This document shows positions 17,261-25,227 of a stretch of DNA of 64,000 bases, one piece after another; within the stretch, counting starts at the first letter, position 1; each line of letters begins with the position of its first letter. Position numbers and translations under genes: made by a program. The notes below the pieces were generated by a model. The model searched no databases. It was not told the origin of the DNA and worked only from the letters and a program-made list of their open reading frames with translations. The stretch is from positions 3,008,274 through 3,072,273 of the forward strand of contig CP107210.1 of assembly GCA_025757985.1 (NCBI GenBank), read 5' to 3'. Source of the DNA: Oscillospiraceae bacterium. GTDB taxonomy: Bacteria > Bacillota > Clostridia > Oscillospirales > Ruminococcaceae.

Positions 17261-17503
17261 CTAAAAAGCCAGTGCATCCTCGATTACATCGTTCAGCTGG
17301 CGCGGGTCAAGCTGGCCTGCGGTACAGCGGTCAGCCAGGTCGGCGGCAAAGCTGCGGGAAGTTGACACATCCGCGATAAGGCAGACCTTCTGCCTCTGGC
17401 CGGCCTCAAGACGCAGGGCAAGGATGCCAAAGGTGGTATAGGGGCCTGTTTCGGGGGTGGACAACTCTTGGCGGACAGCGCGGTAGATGTACACGATTTT
17501 CAC
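17261..17503 (-). CDS. DUF6514-like small protein
   Basis: An 80-residue protein with no membrane segment. The text YRAVRQELSTPETGPYTTFG and the C-terminal ADRCTAGQLDPRQLNDVIED resemble the DUF6514 family of small clostridial proteins of unknown function. The start is uncertain: GTG 17503, or GTG 17494 preceded by AGGTG. It is divergent from the XRE regulator, whose promoter begins about 40 bp away. Confidence 0.65.
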   Translation of the reverse strand: MKIVYIYRAVRQELSTPETGPYTTFGILALRLEAGQRQKVCLIADVSTSRSFAADLADRCTAGQLDPRQLNDVIEDALAF

Positions 17504-17544
17504 CTGCTTTTTTTGAATTGTTATACGATATGTACAGGAAAAGA

Positions 17545-17573
17545 TTGACAATAAATGGAAAAGAATGTAAAAT
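17545..17573 (+). promoter_or_regulatory. promoter of the XRE regulator
   Basis: TTGACA (17545-17550), 17 nt, TAAAAT (17568-17573). It gives a leader of about 160 nt before ATG 17741. Confidence 0.7.
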
Positions 17574-17740
17574 GGTTACATCACCGGAAGATGATGGAAT
17601 ATCGGCTTTTTTCACTATACCACATCCCGGTGTACAAAGTACACAGCCAGTGACCGGGAAGTTTGGCGGTACATTATGCGCCGCCTGCCACAGGGCTCCC
17701 CGGCGGCGATTTGCGTTCAAAAGAAGGGGAGTTGGAAAGT

Positions 17741-18346
17741 ATGGTCGAACATCGAATACGCGTGGCAGAGGCAATCGCTGCAGCGCGTCAGGACGCAGGG
17801 GTTTCGCAGCGTGCCTTGGCGGAACGCCTCGGTCGGGACAGGCGCACGATCCAGAAATGGGAAAAGGGCGAAATGAAGATCACGCTCGAGGATTTTCTGG
17901 ATATTTTCGATGCGCTGAAGATCCCGGTGGAGGCTTACTCCAAGTGGATCCGCAACCCGGAGCTGTTCCCCCGGGGCCTCGATGACATTCGCGGCTTTTC
18001 CACCGACAAGAAGCGCAGCGCACTGGCAGACTACTACGAGCATCAGGCCTCGCCGCTTGAGGTCGAGCAGGAATATTACTTCCTGTTTGCCAACCACGGC
18101 AGCAGCTGTGACGGTATGTACCAGCAGTGGATGGCAAACCTGATGACACCGCTGCGCGACCGCAAACGCATCTGCGGCCAGATCATCGACAACTACAATG
18201 AGGCCCTGGCCACCGGCGCCATCACCGACCCGGACGCCCCGCAGCCCAACATGGATGTGCTGCGGGCCTGCTACGAGGCCAGCTCCCAGAGCGTGCAAAA
18301 CGGAGACAACGGCTACGCGCTGTCCGGCCTGAAAGCAGCGGAATAA
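17741..18346 (+). CDS. XRE-family helix-turn-helix regulator
   Basis: 201 residues. Positions 8-62 form an HTH_3 domain (VAEAIAAARQDAGVSQRALA, then RRTIQKWEKGE). The remaining 135 residues are acidic and helical and resemble no domain I can name; they may sense a ligand or bind a partner. ATG 17741 has GGGGAG about 10 nt upstream and its own promoter at 17545. The target genes are not evident. A terminator follows at once. Confidence 0.85.
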   Translation: MVEHRIRVAEAIAAARQDAGVSQRALAERLGRDRRTIQKWEKGEMKITLEDFLDIFDALKIPVEAYSKWIRNPELFPRGLDDIRGFSTDKKRSALADYYEHQASPLEVEQEYYFLFANHGSSCDGMYQQWMANLMTPLRDRKRICGQIIDNYNEALATGAITDPDAPQPNMDVLRACYEASSQSVQNGDNGYALSGLKAAE

Positions 18347-18351
18347 AAACC

Positions 18352-18388
18352 GCCCCCTCTGCGTACAATCTGCGCAGGGGGCTTTTTT
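18352..18388 (+). terminator. intrinsic terminator between the XRE gene and ftsW
   Basis: The stem GCCCCCT/AGGGGGC, extended by a partly paired upper helix (18352-18382), is followed by six T. The presumed ftsW start lies only 3 nt beyond the T run. Confidence 0.8.
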
Positions 18389-18390
18389 GT

Positions 18391-19536
18391 ATGTCTGAAC
18401 TTGTGCGCAGGGTGCGGGCGCGGGATAAATTCGGCGCGCTGCCCACCTTTGATGTACCGTTTCTCATCCTTTTGCTGCTGCTGCTCAGCTATGGGCTTAT
18501 CATGCTGTTTTCAGCCGGGTATGCAGTCGCGCTCTACCGCCGCGGCGATGCCTACACCTACATCCGCCCGCAGCTGCTGTTTGCGGCGCTGGGGGTGGCG
18601 GCCATGTACGCGGCCAGTCTGGTGGACTACCATATCTGGCACCGGCTGGCCTGGCCGGTGCTGGCCCTGGCGCTGGCGCTGCTGACGGTCGTTCTCTTTA
18701 TGCCGGAGTACAACGGCTGCAAGCGGTGGATCGTGCTGCCCGGGCTGGGCACGCTGCAGCCCAGCGAGATCGCAAAATTTGCGGTGGTGCTGGTGTTTTC
18801 CCATATTATATCGCTGAATCATGATCGAATGCGGTCGTTTTCCACCGGTGTGCTGCCGTTTGCGCTGATTCTGGGCGTTGTCACGGTGCTGATGCTGCTT
18901 GAGCCGCACCTCTCCGGCACGCTGCTCATCCTCGCGATCGGGGCGGTGCTTATGTTTGTGGGCGGTACGGGGCTGCGCTGGTTTGCGCTGGCGGGGGGCT
19001 TGGGGGCGGCGGCCATCGCGGCAGCGGTGGTGCTGCTGCCGCAGCTGGTGCCCTATGCCACCGACCGGCTGGCATCGTGGCGGAACCCATTTGCCGACCC
19101 GCTGGGGGAGGGGCACCAAACCATCCAGAGCCTGTATGCCATCGCGTCCGGCGGGCTGGCCGGGCTGGGGCTGGGCAACAGCCGCCAGAAATACCTGTAT
19201 GTGCCGGAGCCGCAGAATGACTTTATCTTCTCGATCCTGTGCGAGGAGTTGGGCTTTATCGGCGCGGCGCTGGTCGTGGCGCTGTTTTTGCTGCTGCTTC
19301 TGCGCGGCATGTCCATCGCCGTGCGGGCGCGGGATAAATTCGGCGCGCTGCTGACAGTGGGATTTGTGGTGCAGGTGATCCTGCAGGCAATCCTCAACAT
19401 CGCGGTCGTGACGAACACGATCCCCAACACAGGCATCAGTCTGCCGTTTTTCTCGTCCGGCGGCACAAGCCTGCTCATGCTGCTCGGCGAGATGGGCATC
19501 GTCCTTTCGGTGTCGCGGCAGACCGACATGGTGTAA
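18391..19536 (+). CDS. ftsW: FtsW/SpoVE/RodA-family peptidoglycan polymerase (SEDS)
   Basis: A 381-residue SEDS protein with about ten helices. The family landmarks are NGCKRWIVLPGLGTLQPSEI, HQTIQSLYAIASGGLAGLGL, QNDFIFSILCEELGF and PNTGISLPFFSSGGTSL. SEDS proteins polymerise lipid II glycan strands with a class b PBP. The start is problematic: ATG 18391 has no RBS and abuts a terminator. Residues 8-17 (VRARDKFGAL) are encoded by a 31-bp exact copy of an internal segment (19321-19351), where the motif naturally belongs. The 5' end therefore looks rearranged. FtsW, SpoVE and RodA cannot be told apart with certainty. Confidence 0.9.
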   Translation: MSELVRRVRARDKFGALPTFDVPFLILLLLLLSYGLIMLFSAGYAVALYRRGDAYTYIRPQLLFAALGVAAMYAASLVDYHIWHRLAWPVLALALALLTVVLFMPEYNGCKRWIVLPGLGTLQPSEIAKFAVVLVFSHIISLNHDRMRSFSTGVLPFALILGVVTVLMLLEPHLSGTLLILAIGAVLMFVGGTGLRWFALAGGLGAAAIAAAVVLLPQLVPYATDRLASWRNPFADPLGEGHQTIQSLYAIASGGLAGLGLGNSRQKYLYVPEPQNDFIFSILCEELGFIGAALVVALFLLLLLRGMSIAVRARDKFGALLTVGFVVQVILQAILNIAVVTNTIPNTGISLPFFSSGGTSLLMLLGEMGIVLSVSRQTDMV

Positions 19537-19582
19537 GGCTGCCGGATGGATTTCCAGTTTTTCCCACCATAAACATTTCACA

Positions 19583-19616
19583 CTCCCACGGTTGAAACCG
19601 CGGGAGTTTTGTTTTA
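19583..19616 (+). terminator. terminator of ftsW
   Basis: CTCCCACGG/CCGCGGGAG stem with one A-C mismatch (19583-19606), followed by TTTTGTTTT. It overlaps the promoter of the next gene. Confidence 0.8.
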
Positions 19617-19620
19617 TAAT
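19592..19620 (+). promoter_or_regulatory. promoter of the membrane-protein/LCP pair
   Basis: TTGAAA (19592-19597) lies in the loop of the preceding terminator. A 17-nt spacer separates it from TATAAT (19615-19620). Confidence 0.65.
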
Positions 19621-19652
19621 TATACTGCATTTTTGTGTGAAAGAGGTGCCGT

Positions 19653-20966
19653 ATGGCGAACCCGCAAAACCAGAAGCCGCCCTTTGCCCTGCGGGCACTG
19701 GGGGCCTTTGCAATCACATTGGCGGTGCTGTTTGCGCTGCTGCTGGCGGCGTATGCCCTGCCCGGCGGGCCGGTGCGCGACCATGTGTATACTTCCGCGC
19801 AGACGATCGCCGAGGAAGGGCTGTACCCGGAATACTTCGGCTTTAAGCTGTTCCAGATGGACAACTACACCGACACCGTCATGCTGTTTGAGGCGGCCTC
19901 CGCCGATGAGGCCCCGCCGCTGACGGCCATGATGACGAACACGGCCTACAATGTCGATAACTTTGAAACACTGGCCGAGGACCTGCAATGGTACATAGAA
20001 AAGGACTGGAGCACAGGCGCGCAGCGCACCGATGCGCCCGCGCTGGTGCCCTTCTCCTACGCGCGGTACTGGCACGGCTATCTGATCTTGCTGCGACCGC
20101 TGCTGCTGGTCACAACGATCACCGGCGTGCGCATCGTGCAGTATGCCGTGCTGCTGGCGCTGCTGGCCGCCGTGCTGTGGCTGCTGCGCCGCCGCTGCGG
20201 GCTGCGGGCCTGCCTCTGGTTTGCCGTCAGCCAGCTTTTGGTCACGGTGTTCTGGGTGCCGCATCAGGTGCAGTATTTTACCTGCTTTGCTCTTGGCTAC
20301 GCGGGCTGTGTCTGGGTGCTGGCAAAGCCCCGCCGCAGCGATGCCCTCTGCCTTGCGCTGCTGGTGCTGGGGGCGGCAACGGCCTTCTGTGATCTGCTGG
20401 TCACGCCGATCCTTACGCTGGGGCTGCCGCTGGTCTGCTGGCTGTTGGAGCCGCAGCAACGCCTGCGCGCCGGTCTGCCGCAGTGCGGCGTTGTGGTGGG
20501 CGGCAGCCTTTGTTGGGGCGTGGGGTATCTGCTCTGCTGGGCGTCCAAGTGGGTGCTGGCGGGGCTTGTCACCGGACAGAATGTCATTGCCGATGCGCTG
20601 CATCAGGTAGGGGTGCGCACCGCCGCCGATACATGGCACGGCATGGAATTAACATGGAGTAATATTTTTGCATTTGTATACAATGCGTTGAACGAGCGGC
20701 GACTGCTCTGGCCGCTTGCCGCCGCCCTTGTGCTGCTGGCCGCGCTGTTTGTGCTGAGCATCCGCGGCAGGCAGCCGCTTATCCGTGCGCTGCCGCTGCT
20801 GCTCTGCACCCTGATGACTCCCGCGTGGTTCATCGTGCTGCGCACCCACAGCATCCAGCACGGCTGGTTCACATGGCGCGCGCTGGGGCTGACGCTGTTT
20901 TCCGGCATGGCATTTTTGTATTACAGCTGCGACATCCGCGCCGTGGGGCGGCGCATAAAAAGGTAA
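19653..20966 (+). CDS. polytopic membrane protein of unknown function
   Basis: A 437-residue protein with one N-terminal helix (residues 13-37), an outside region of about 110 residues (TSAQTIAEEGLYPEYFG, MLFEAASADEAPPL), and about eight further helices. The layout recalls GT-C-type lipid-linked glycosyltransferases, but no diagnostic DxD-type loop is certain. GAAAGAGGTGCC precedes ATG 19653. The LCP gene begins 28 nt after its stop, so the pair may act together in envelope polymer attachment (inference). Confidence 0.6.
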   Translation: MANPQNQKPPFALRALGAFAITLAVLFALLLAAYALPGGPVRDHVYTSAQTIAEEGLYPEYFGFKLFQMDNYTDTVMLFEAASADEAPPLTAMMTNTAYNVDNFETLAEDLQWYIEKDWSTGAQRTDAPALVPFSYARYWHGYLILLRPLLLVTTITGVRIVQYAVLLALLAAVLWLLRRRCGLRACLWFAVSQLLVTVFWVPHQVQYFTCFALGYAGCVWVLAKPRRSDALCLALLVLGAATAFCDLLVTPILTLGLPLVCWLLEPQQRLRAGLPQCGVVVGGSLCWGVGYLLCWASKWVLAGLVTGQNVIADALHQVGVRTAADTWHGMELTWSNIFAFVYNALNERRLLWPLAAALVLLAALFVLSIRGRQPLIRALPLLLCTLMTPAWFIVLRTHSIQHGWFTWRALGLTLFSGMAFLYYSCDIRAVGRRIKR

Positions 20967-20994
20967 CATCCGCAGAGGATAGGGGAAAGTAAAA

Positions 20995-23313
20995 ATGAAC
21001 GAATTGAAAACGAAAAGCGATACACAGGCCGGGGATGCCCGGCCAAAGCAGAGCCGCTGGCGCCGGCTGCCCAAGGGCGGCCGCGCGGCCGTGGTCGCGC
21101 TGGGCATCGCGGTGCTGCTGGCGGTGGCGGCGTTCCTGTATGTCAACGGCAAGCTTGACCTGCTGCGCTACAATGACGGCAGCGTCAGCGAGATGGGCGA
21201 GATCGGTGCCGAGGAGGATCAGGATCTGGACGGCACCGGCCTGACCCACACCGAGGCCGATATGGCCGTGCCCGAGGGCAGCCCTTTTGCCGACGAGGAT
21301 GTGCTGAATATCCTGCTCATCGGCACGGACGAGCGCACCGAGGCCGTCAATGACGCCGATGCCTTTACCCACCTGAACCAGCTCGACGGCACGGAGGATA
21401 CGACTGAGTTCAGCGATGATGCCCGTGCCGACAGTATGATCCTCGTGTCGATGGACATCAAGGATCATGTCATCCGCCTTGTGTCGATCGAGCGCGGCAC
21501 CGGCGTGCCGATCCTGCTGGACGGCTATGAGGATCAGTACGACTGGATCACCCACACCTTCCGCTACGGCGGCCCCAAGCTGACGATGAAAACGGTGGAG
21601 GAATGCTACAACATTGAGGTGGATCACTTTGTCCGGGTCAACTTCAACTCCTTTGTCCAGATCGTCAACGCCGTGGGCGGTGTCGATATCGACATCACCG
21701 AGATGGAGGCCAAGGCCCTGAACTGGGAGGTGCCCTCCAACTCGATGCTGATCGTCAACCATGTGGACCCCGGCCTGAACCACTTTGACGGCTACACGGC
21801 GCTGCAGTACGCCCGCCTGCGCAAGATCGACAACGACTGGAAGCGTGTCGAGCGCCAGCGCACTGTCATTAAGGCCGTGCTGGATCAGGTCAAAAACGCC
21901 AGCGTCGTGGAGCTGGACAACCTGCTCAACACGCTGCTGCCGCTGATCCAGACGAACTTTACCAAGACCGAGATCGCTGCACTGCTGGTGCAGCTGCCGG
22001 GCTTTCTGGGCTGTGATGTGCAGCAGATGTCGCTGCCGCTGCAGGGCACCTACGGTGTGCGCACCGGCATGGATAACCGCCTGATGTATGACCCGGACTG
22101 GGTGGTGAACATCAAGGCGCTGCAGGATTTCCTCTACAACGACAAGACCGCCGAGGAGGTCATTGCCGCCACGCCGGAGACCGCCGCCGCAGAGGCCGCG
22201 GGTGAGCTGGTCATCGCCACCCGCGAGACCGCCGGCGCGGACGACCCCGTTGAGGTATACAACAACCGCTACCTCCATCGTGTGGATATGACCTACCCGC
22301 TTGATGCCTCGGACTTTGGGCCGGATGACTACCGCGTCTATCTGGCCGATACCGACAACCTGCGCGGCAGCGAGCTGCGCGCCGCGCTGATCGACCGGCT
22401 GTACAGCACCGGGGTCCGGGTGCTGGGTGTGCCCGATGGCGCAGCCGCCGGTATGCTGCTGGACGACTACCTGCAGACCGGCAATGCCGCAAGCCTGAAC
22501 GGCTACCTGACGGCGCTGCCTGCGGCGGAGCGCGACAGCGCCCGCACCCTGTGGCAGCAGGTCCGCACCAGCCACCCCGGTGCCCTCCATGCCGTAGGGC
22601 TTGGGGCCGATGTCCGCCGCACAACGGTAGCGCGGGCGCTCTCGGTGCTGGCTGATAACAGCAGCAAGGCCCCTGAGGAGGAGATCACACAGGCCGTGCA
22701 GGCGATGCGCAGCGGCACGCCAGCCGATGCCGTCTACTGGTTCAAGGCCGCAATGGCAAAATATCCCCGCCAGATGGAGCGGTTCCTTGGAGGAGAGTAC
22801 GCCAAGGCGACCCGCCTGTATTACGCTCTGCAGGGCACGCTGAACATCAGCAGCCCGGAGGAGCTGCCGCTCTACGATGCCAAGCAGCTGCTGCGCAGCT
22901 ATCCGGAGGACGGCATCCTGCTCTTTACCGATGAATCCAGCGCAATGCAGCAGGAGGGCAGCATGGCCGCCGCACTGCAGGCAGAGCTGGATGACCAGCC
23001 GCGTGAGGAGGATGAGGAGCCGGATAAGGTCTGCTCCATCGCGGCTGTCTACGGTACATGGAGCAACGCCGGCAGCTTTACCCCCGATGAGACCGAGACG
23101 GCTTGGGATGCCGACAGCCTGACCGAGTATCTGGGCAGTGATGCGCTGCGCGGCAAGGACATGCTGCTGGCGCTCGACGGGGAGGACAGTCCCTACCTGC
23201 GCAAGCGCTGCCTGCTGAAGGATGCCGATGCCCCCGTGGGCGAGCAGGTGCAAAAGCTGTTTGTACTGGATAAAAACAACATGGCTTCGCCGGAAACTGC
23301 GGATGCAGAGTAA
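20995..23313 (+). CDS. LytR-CpsA-Psr (LCP) protein with a large C-terminal extension
   Basis: 772 residues: short cytoplasmic basic region, one signal-anchor helix (about 31-50), then the LCP domain (about 100-370). LCP landmarks are LNILLIGTDER, DARADSMILVSMD, VSIERGTGVPIL, FRYGGPKLTMKTVEECYNIE, NAVGGVDIDI and ALQYARLRKIDNDWKRVERQ. LCP enzymes ligate lipid-linked glycopolymers to peptidoglycan. Here the usual Arg-Asp pair is Arg-Gly. The last 380 or so residues (from VYLADTDNLRGSEL) follow the helical pattern of erythromycin-esterase-like proteins but lack the GExHG signature, so this part may be non-catalytic. Confidence 0.85.
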   Translation: MNELKTKSDTQAGDARPKQSRWRRLPKGGRAAVVALGIAVLLAVAAFLYVNGKLDLLRYNDGSVSEMGEIGAEEDQDLDGTGLTHTEADMAVPEGSPFADEDVLNILLIGTDERTEAVNDADAFTHLNQLDGTEDTTEFSDDARADSMILVSMDIKDHVIRLVSIERGTGVPILLDGYEDQYDWITHTFRYGGPKLTMKTVEECYNIEVDHFVRVNFNSFVQIVNAVGGVDIDITEMEAKALNWEVPSNSMLIVNHVDPGLNHFDGYTALQYARLRKIDNDWKRVERQRTVIKAVLDQVKNASVVELDNLLNTLLPLIQTNFTKTEIAALLVQLPGFLGCDVQQMSLPLQGTYGVRTGMDNRLMYDPDWVVNIKALQDFLYNDKTAEEVIAATPETAAAEAAGELVIATRETAGADDPVEVYNNRYLHRVDMTYPLDASDFGPDDYRVYLADTDNLRGSELRAALIDRLYSTGVRVLGVPDGAAAGMLLDDYLQTGNAASLNGYLTALPAAERDSARTLWQQVRTSHPGALHAVGLGADVRRTTVARALSVLADNSSKAPEEEITQAVQAMRSGTPADAVYWFKAAMAKYPRQMERFLGGEYAKATRLYYALQGTLNISSPEELPLYDAKQLLRSYPEDGILLFTDESSAMQQEGSMAAALQAELDDQPREEDEEPDKVCSIAAVYGTWSNAGSFTPDETETAWDADSLTEYLGSDALRGKDMLLALDGEDSPYLRKRCLLKDADAPVGEQVQKLFVLDKNNMASPETADAE

Positions 23314-23314
23314 A

Positions 23315-23550
23315 GGCAACACCGCACAATTCCCGCCTAACGGCTTAAGCACCGCTCCGGCGGATCTCCGCGCCAAGAGCCGCCGCAAGCGGCGGTTGCG
23401 CTCCGAAGCGCCTCGCTGCGGCTCGGTGTGCGGCACGGCATCTGCGTTGCCAAAATGCTCGATAATACACAAAGTATTATCTGCGCTTTTGGCTTAGCAT
23501 CTGCCGCACCTCGCTCGCCGTATCGGCACTTAGAATTATGAGGTATTGCC
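23315..23550. mobile_element. MITE-like element with 18-bp terminal inverted repeats
   Basis: The left end (23315-23332, GGCAACACCGCACAATTC) and the reverse complement of the right end (23533-23550) match at 15 of 18 positions. TAAA flanks both sides (23311-23314 and 23551-23554), a possible target duplication. The 236-bp inside has no coding capacity and several small hairpins. Confidence 0.65.
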
Positions 23551-23569
23551 TAAAAAATGAAATTGGGTG

Positions 23570-23598
23570 TTGACAAACGCCCGCAGGTGTGGTATAAA
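23570..23598 (+). promoter_or_regulatory. promoter of the T-box/trpXYZ operon
   Basis: TTGACA (23570-23575), 17 nt, TATAAA (23593-23598). It begins only 20 bp after the MITE-like element. Confidence 0.8.
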
Positions 23599-23604
23599 TG
23601 CTTT

Positions 23605-23884
23605 AAACCAATGAAGCGAAAGTAAAACAGACGGCGCAGTCACAGAGAGCCCCCGGGGCTGGGAACGGGGCACAGAGCGGGTCTGCACAATGGTTCGCGG
23701 AGGGCACGGGGAAACGGAGTGATCCGCAGTATCCGTTGACGGGCAGCTCCCGTTACAGAGCAGGGGAATGTTGGTTCCCTACAGAGTGGCCGCGATACAT
23801 AGCAGCGGCAAGCAAGGTGGCACCACAGATTTGTTTTATCTGCCCTTGCACAGGAGAGATTCTGTGCAGGGGCAGTTTTGTTTT
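23605..23884 (+). promoter_or_regulatory. T-box riboswitch, tryptophan class
   Basis: The T-box core AGGTGGCACCACAG lies at 23815-23828 and is followed by the terminator. The Stem I base GCGAA (23616-23620) pairs with TTCGC (23694-23698), and CAGAC (about 23628-23632) pairs with GTCTG (23681-23685). AGTA lies on the 5' side of the internal loop, and CACAATGG on the 3' side holds the specifier. TGG (23691-23693) would select tRNA-Trp; ATG is the rival reading. The variable T-box base (TGGC) pairs with discriminator G73, known for bacterial tRNA-Trp and not for elongator tRNA-Met, which favours Trp. Uncharged tRNA would switch on the transporter downstream. Confidence 0.92.
23840..23884 (+). 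terminator. T-box regulated terminator
   Basis: The stem CTGCCCTTGCACAG/CTGTGCAGGGGCAG (23840-23875) is followed by TTTTGTTTT. Its 5' side competes with the antiterminator that contains the T-box sequence. Confidence 0.9.
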
Positions 23885-23979
23885 CAAGCATGAGGGGAGA
23901 GGGAAGCATGAAAATGAGCCTGATGAAAGAACGATGGCAAGCCTGAATTTGTAAAATGAGTCCGCAGACCTATTTGCGC

Positions 23980-24005
23980 AGGGGCGGTCAATGTCCGCCT
24001 CTACA
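23980..24005. repeat. degenerate GTAGGGGC-family palindrome
   Basis: AGGGGCGG...CCGCCTCT pairs around a short loop and ends in CTACA. It is a worn member of the palindrome family seen many times in the window. Confidence 0.4.
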
Positions 24006-24046
24006 ACCACAACATTACCTGTTTTACAAATAAAGGAGAATTTATC

Positions 24047-25081
24047 ATGAAAAAGTTTGTTGCTGTTCTGTCCGCCGCCGCTATGATGACCACGCTGGCC
24101 GCCTGCGGCTCCACCGCCGATACCACCGCTTCTTCCGCCGCTGCCGAGGCAACTGCCTCCGCCGCAGAAAGCACAGCCGATACCGCTGCCAAGAGCTACA
24201 AGGTTGCCATTGTGCAGCAGCTCGACCACGCCAGCCTCGATGAGATCCGCGTGGCTATTGAGAAAGAGCTGGACGCCAAGGCTGCCGAGAAGGGTATTGC
24301 AATCGAGTACAAGGACTTCAACGGCCAGAATGACGCCACAACGCTGAACCAGATCGGCACGCAGGTCGTCTCTGATGGGTATGATGCGGTCATCCCCATC
24401 GCTACGCTGGCAGCCCAGTGCATGACCACCGCCTGCGAGTCCACCAAGACCCCGGTCATCTATGCGGCGATCTCCGACCCCGCTGCCGCCGACCTGACCG
24501 ACATTGACTATGTGACCGGCACCTCCGATGCGCTGAACACCCAGTCCATCATGGATATGATGTTTGCCGTGCAGCCCGACATCCAGACGGTCGGCCTGCT
24601 CTACTCCAACTCCGAGGCAAACTCCGCAACCCCCATCGCCGAGGCCAAGGCCTACCTCGATGCCAAAGGCATCTCCTATGTTGAAAAGACCGGCAATACC
24701 AACGATGAGATCATGACCGCCGCCTCCAGTCTGGTCGGTCAGGTCGATGCCGTCTTTACCCCGACCGACAATGTGGTCATGGCAGCAGCCGCTGCTGTTT
24801 CCGAGACGCTGACCAAGGGCGGCATCCCGTTCTACGCCGGCGCGGACAGCTTTGTCACGGCAGGTGCCTTCGCCACCTGCGGCGTAAACTATACCGAGCT
24901 GGGCACCTATACCGCCGATATGGCGCTGGAGGTTCTGGAGACCGGCACTGTGCCTGAGTACCACGTCATGGACGGCGGCATCATCACCGTCAACACCGAG
25001 ACCGCCGCCGCGCTGGGCATTGACTACAGCGCCTTCAACAAGCTGGCCGGTAAGGTCGTTGAGGTCACCACGGCGGAATAA
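24047..25081 (+). CDS. trpX: TrpX-like ABC transporter substrate-binding lipoprotein
   Basis: A 344-residue protein with a lipoprotein signal (lipobox LAAC, Cys20) and a Ser/Ala/Thr-rich linker to residue 50. The periplasmic-type binding fold of the ABC_sub_bind family follows (VAIVQQLDHASLDEIRV, NQIGTQVVSDGYDAVIPIAT, VIYAAISDPAAADL, VDAVFTPTDNVVMAA). In Gram-positives this family includes TrpX of the tryptophan transporter trpXYZ, which is controlled by Trp T-boxes. The T-box upstream supports tryptophan or a precursor as substrate. RBS AAAGGAG. Confidence 0.85.
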   Translation: MKKFVAVLSAAAMMTTLAACGSTADTTASSAAAEATASAAESTADTAAKSYKVAIVQQLDHASLDEIRVAIEKELDAKAAEKGIAIEYKDFNGQNDATTLNQIGTQVVSDGYDAVIPIATLAAQCMTTACESTKTPVIYAAISDPAAADLTDIDYVTGTSDALNTQSIMDMMFAVQPDIQTVGLLYSNSEANSATPIAEAKAYLDAKGISYVEKTGNTNDEIMTAASSLVGQVDAVFTPTDNVVMAAAAAVSETLTKGGIPFYAGADSFVTAGAFATCGVNYTELGTYTADMALEVLETGTVPEYHVMDGGIITVNTETAAALGIDYSAFNKLAGKVVEVTTAE

Positions 25082-25099
25082 ACCCTCCGGGAAGAGACC

Positions 25100-25178
25100 G
25101 TAGGGGCGCATTCTATATGCGCCCGGGATGCCTGCGCAGCCGCAGCGTCCCGCGGGCGGATATGGAATCCGCCCCTAC
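25100..25178. repeat. double GTAGGGGC-family palindrome
   Basis: Between GTAGGGGCG and CGCCCCTAC ends lie two hairpins: GCGCATTCTATATGCGC and GGGCGGATATGGAATCCGCC. It lies between trpX and the permease gene, so it would be transcribed within the operon and could act as an mRNA processing or stabilising hairpin (inference). Confidence 0.75.
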
Positions 25179-25227
25179 ATTGTTGTATGATAGACTGTAC
25201 CATTACTTTTAGAGAGGAAGTTACCCT

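Noticed and set aside
20869..23472. 867-codon open frame opposite the LCP gene
   Set aside because: It is the mirror of a GC-rich gene with strong third-position bias; the product is His/Gln/Gly-rich without domain resemblance, while the plus strand is a clear LCP protein.
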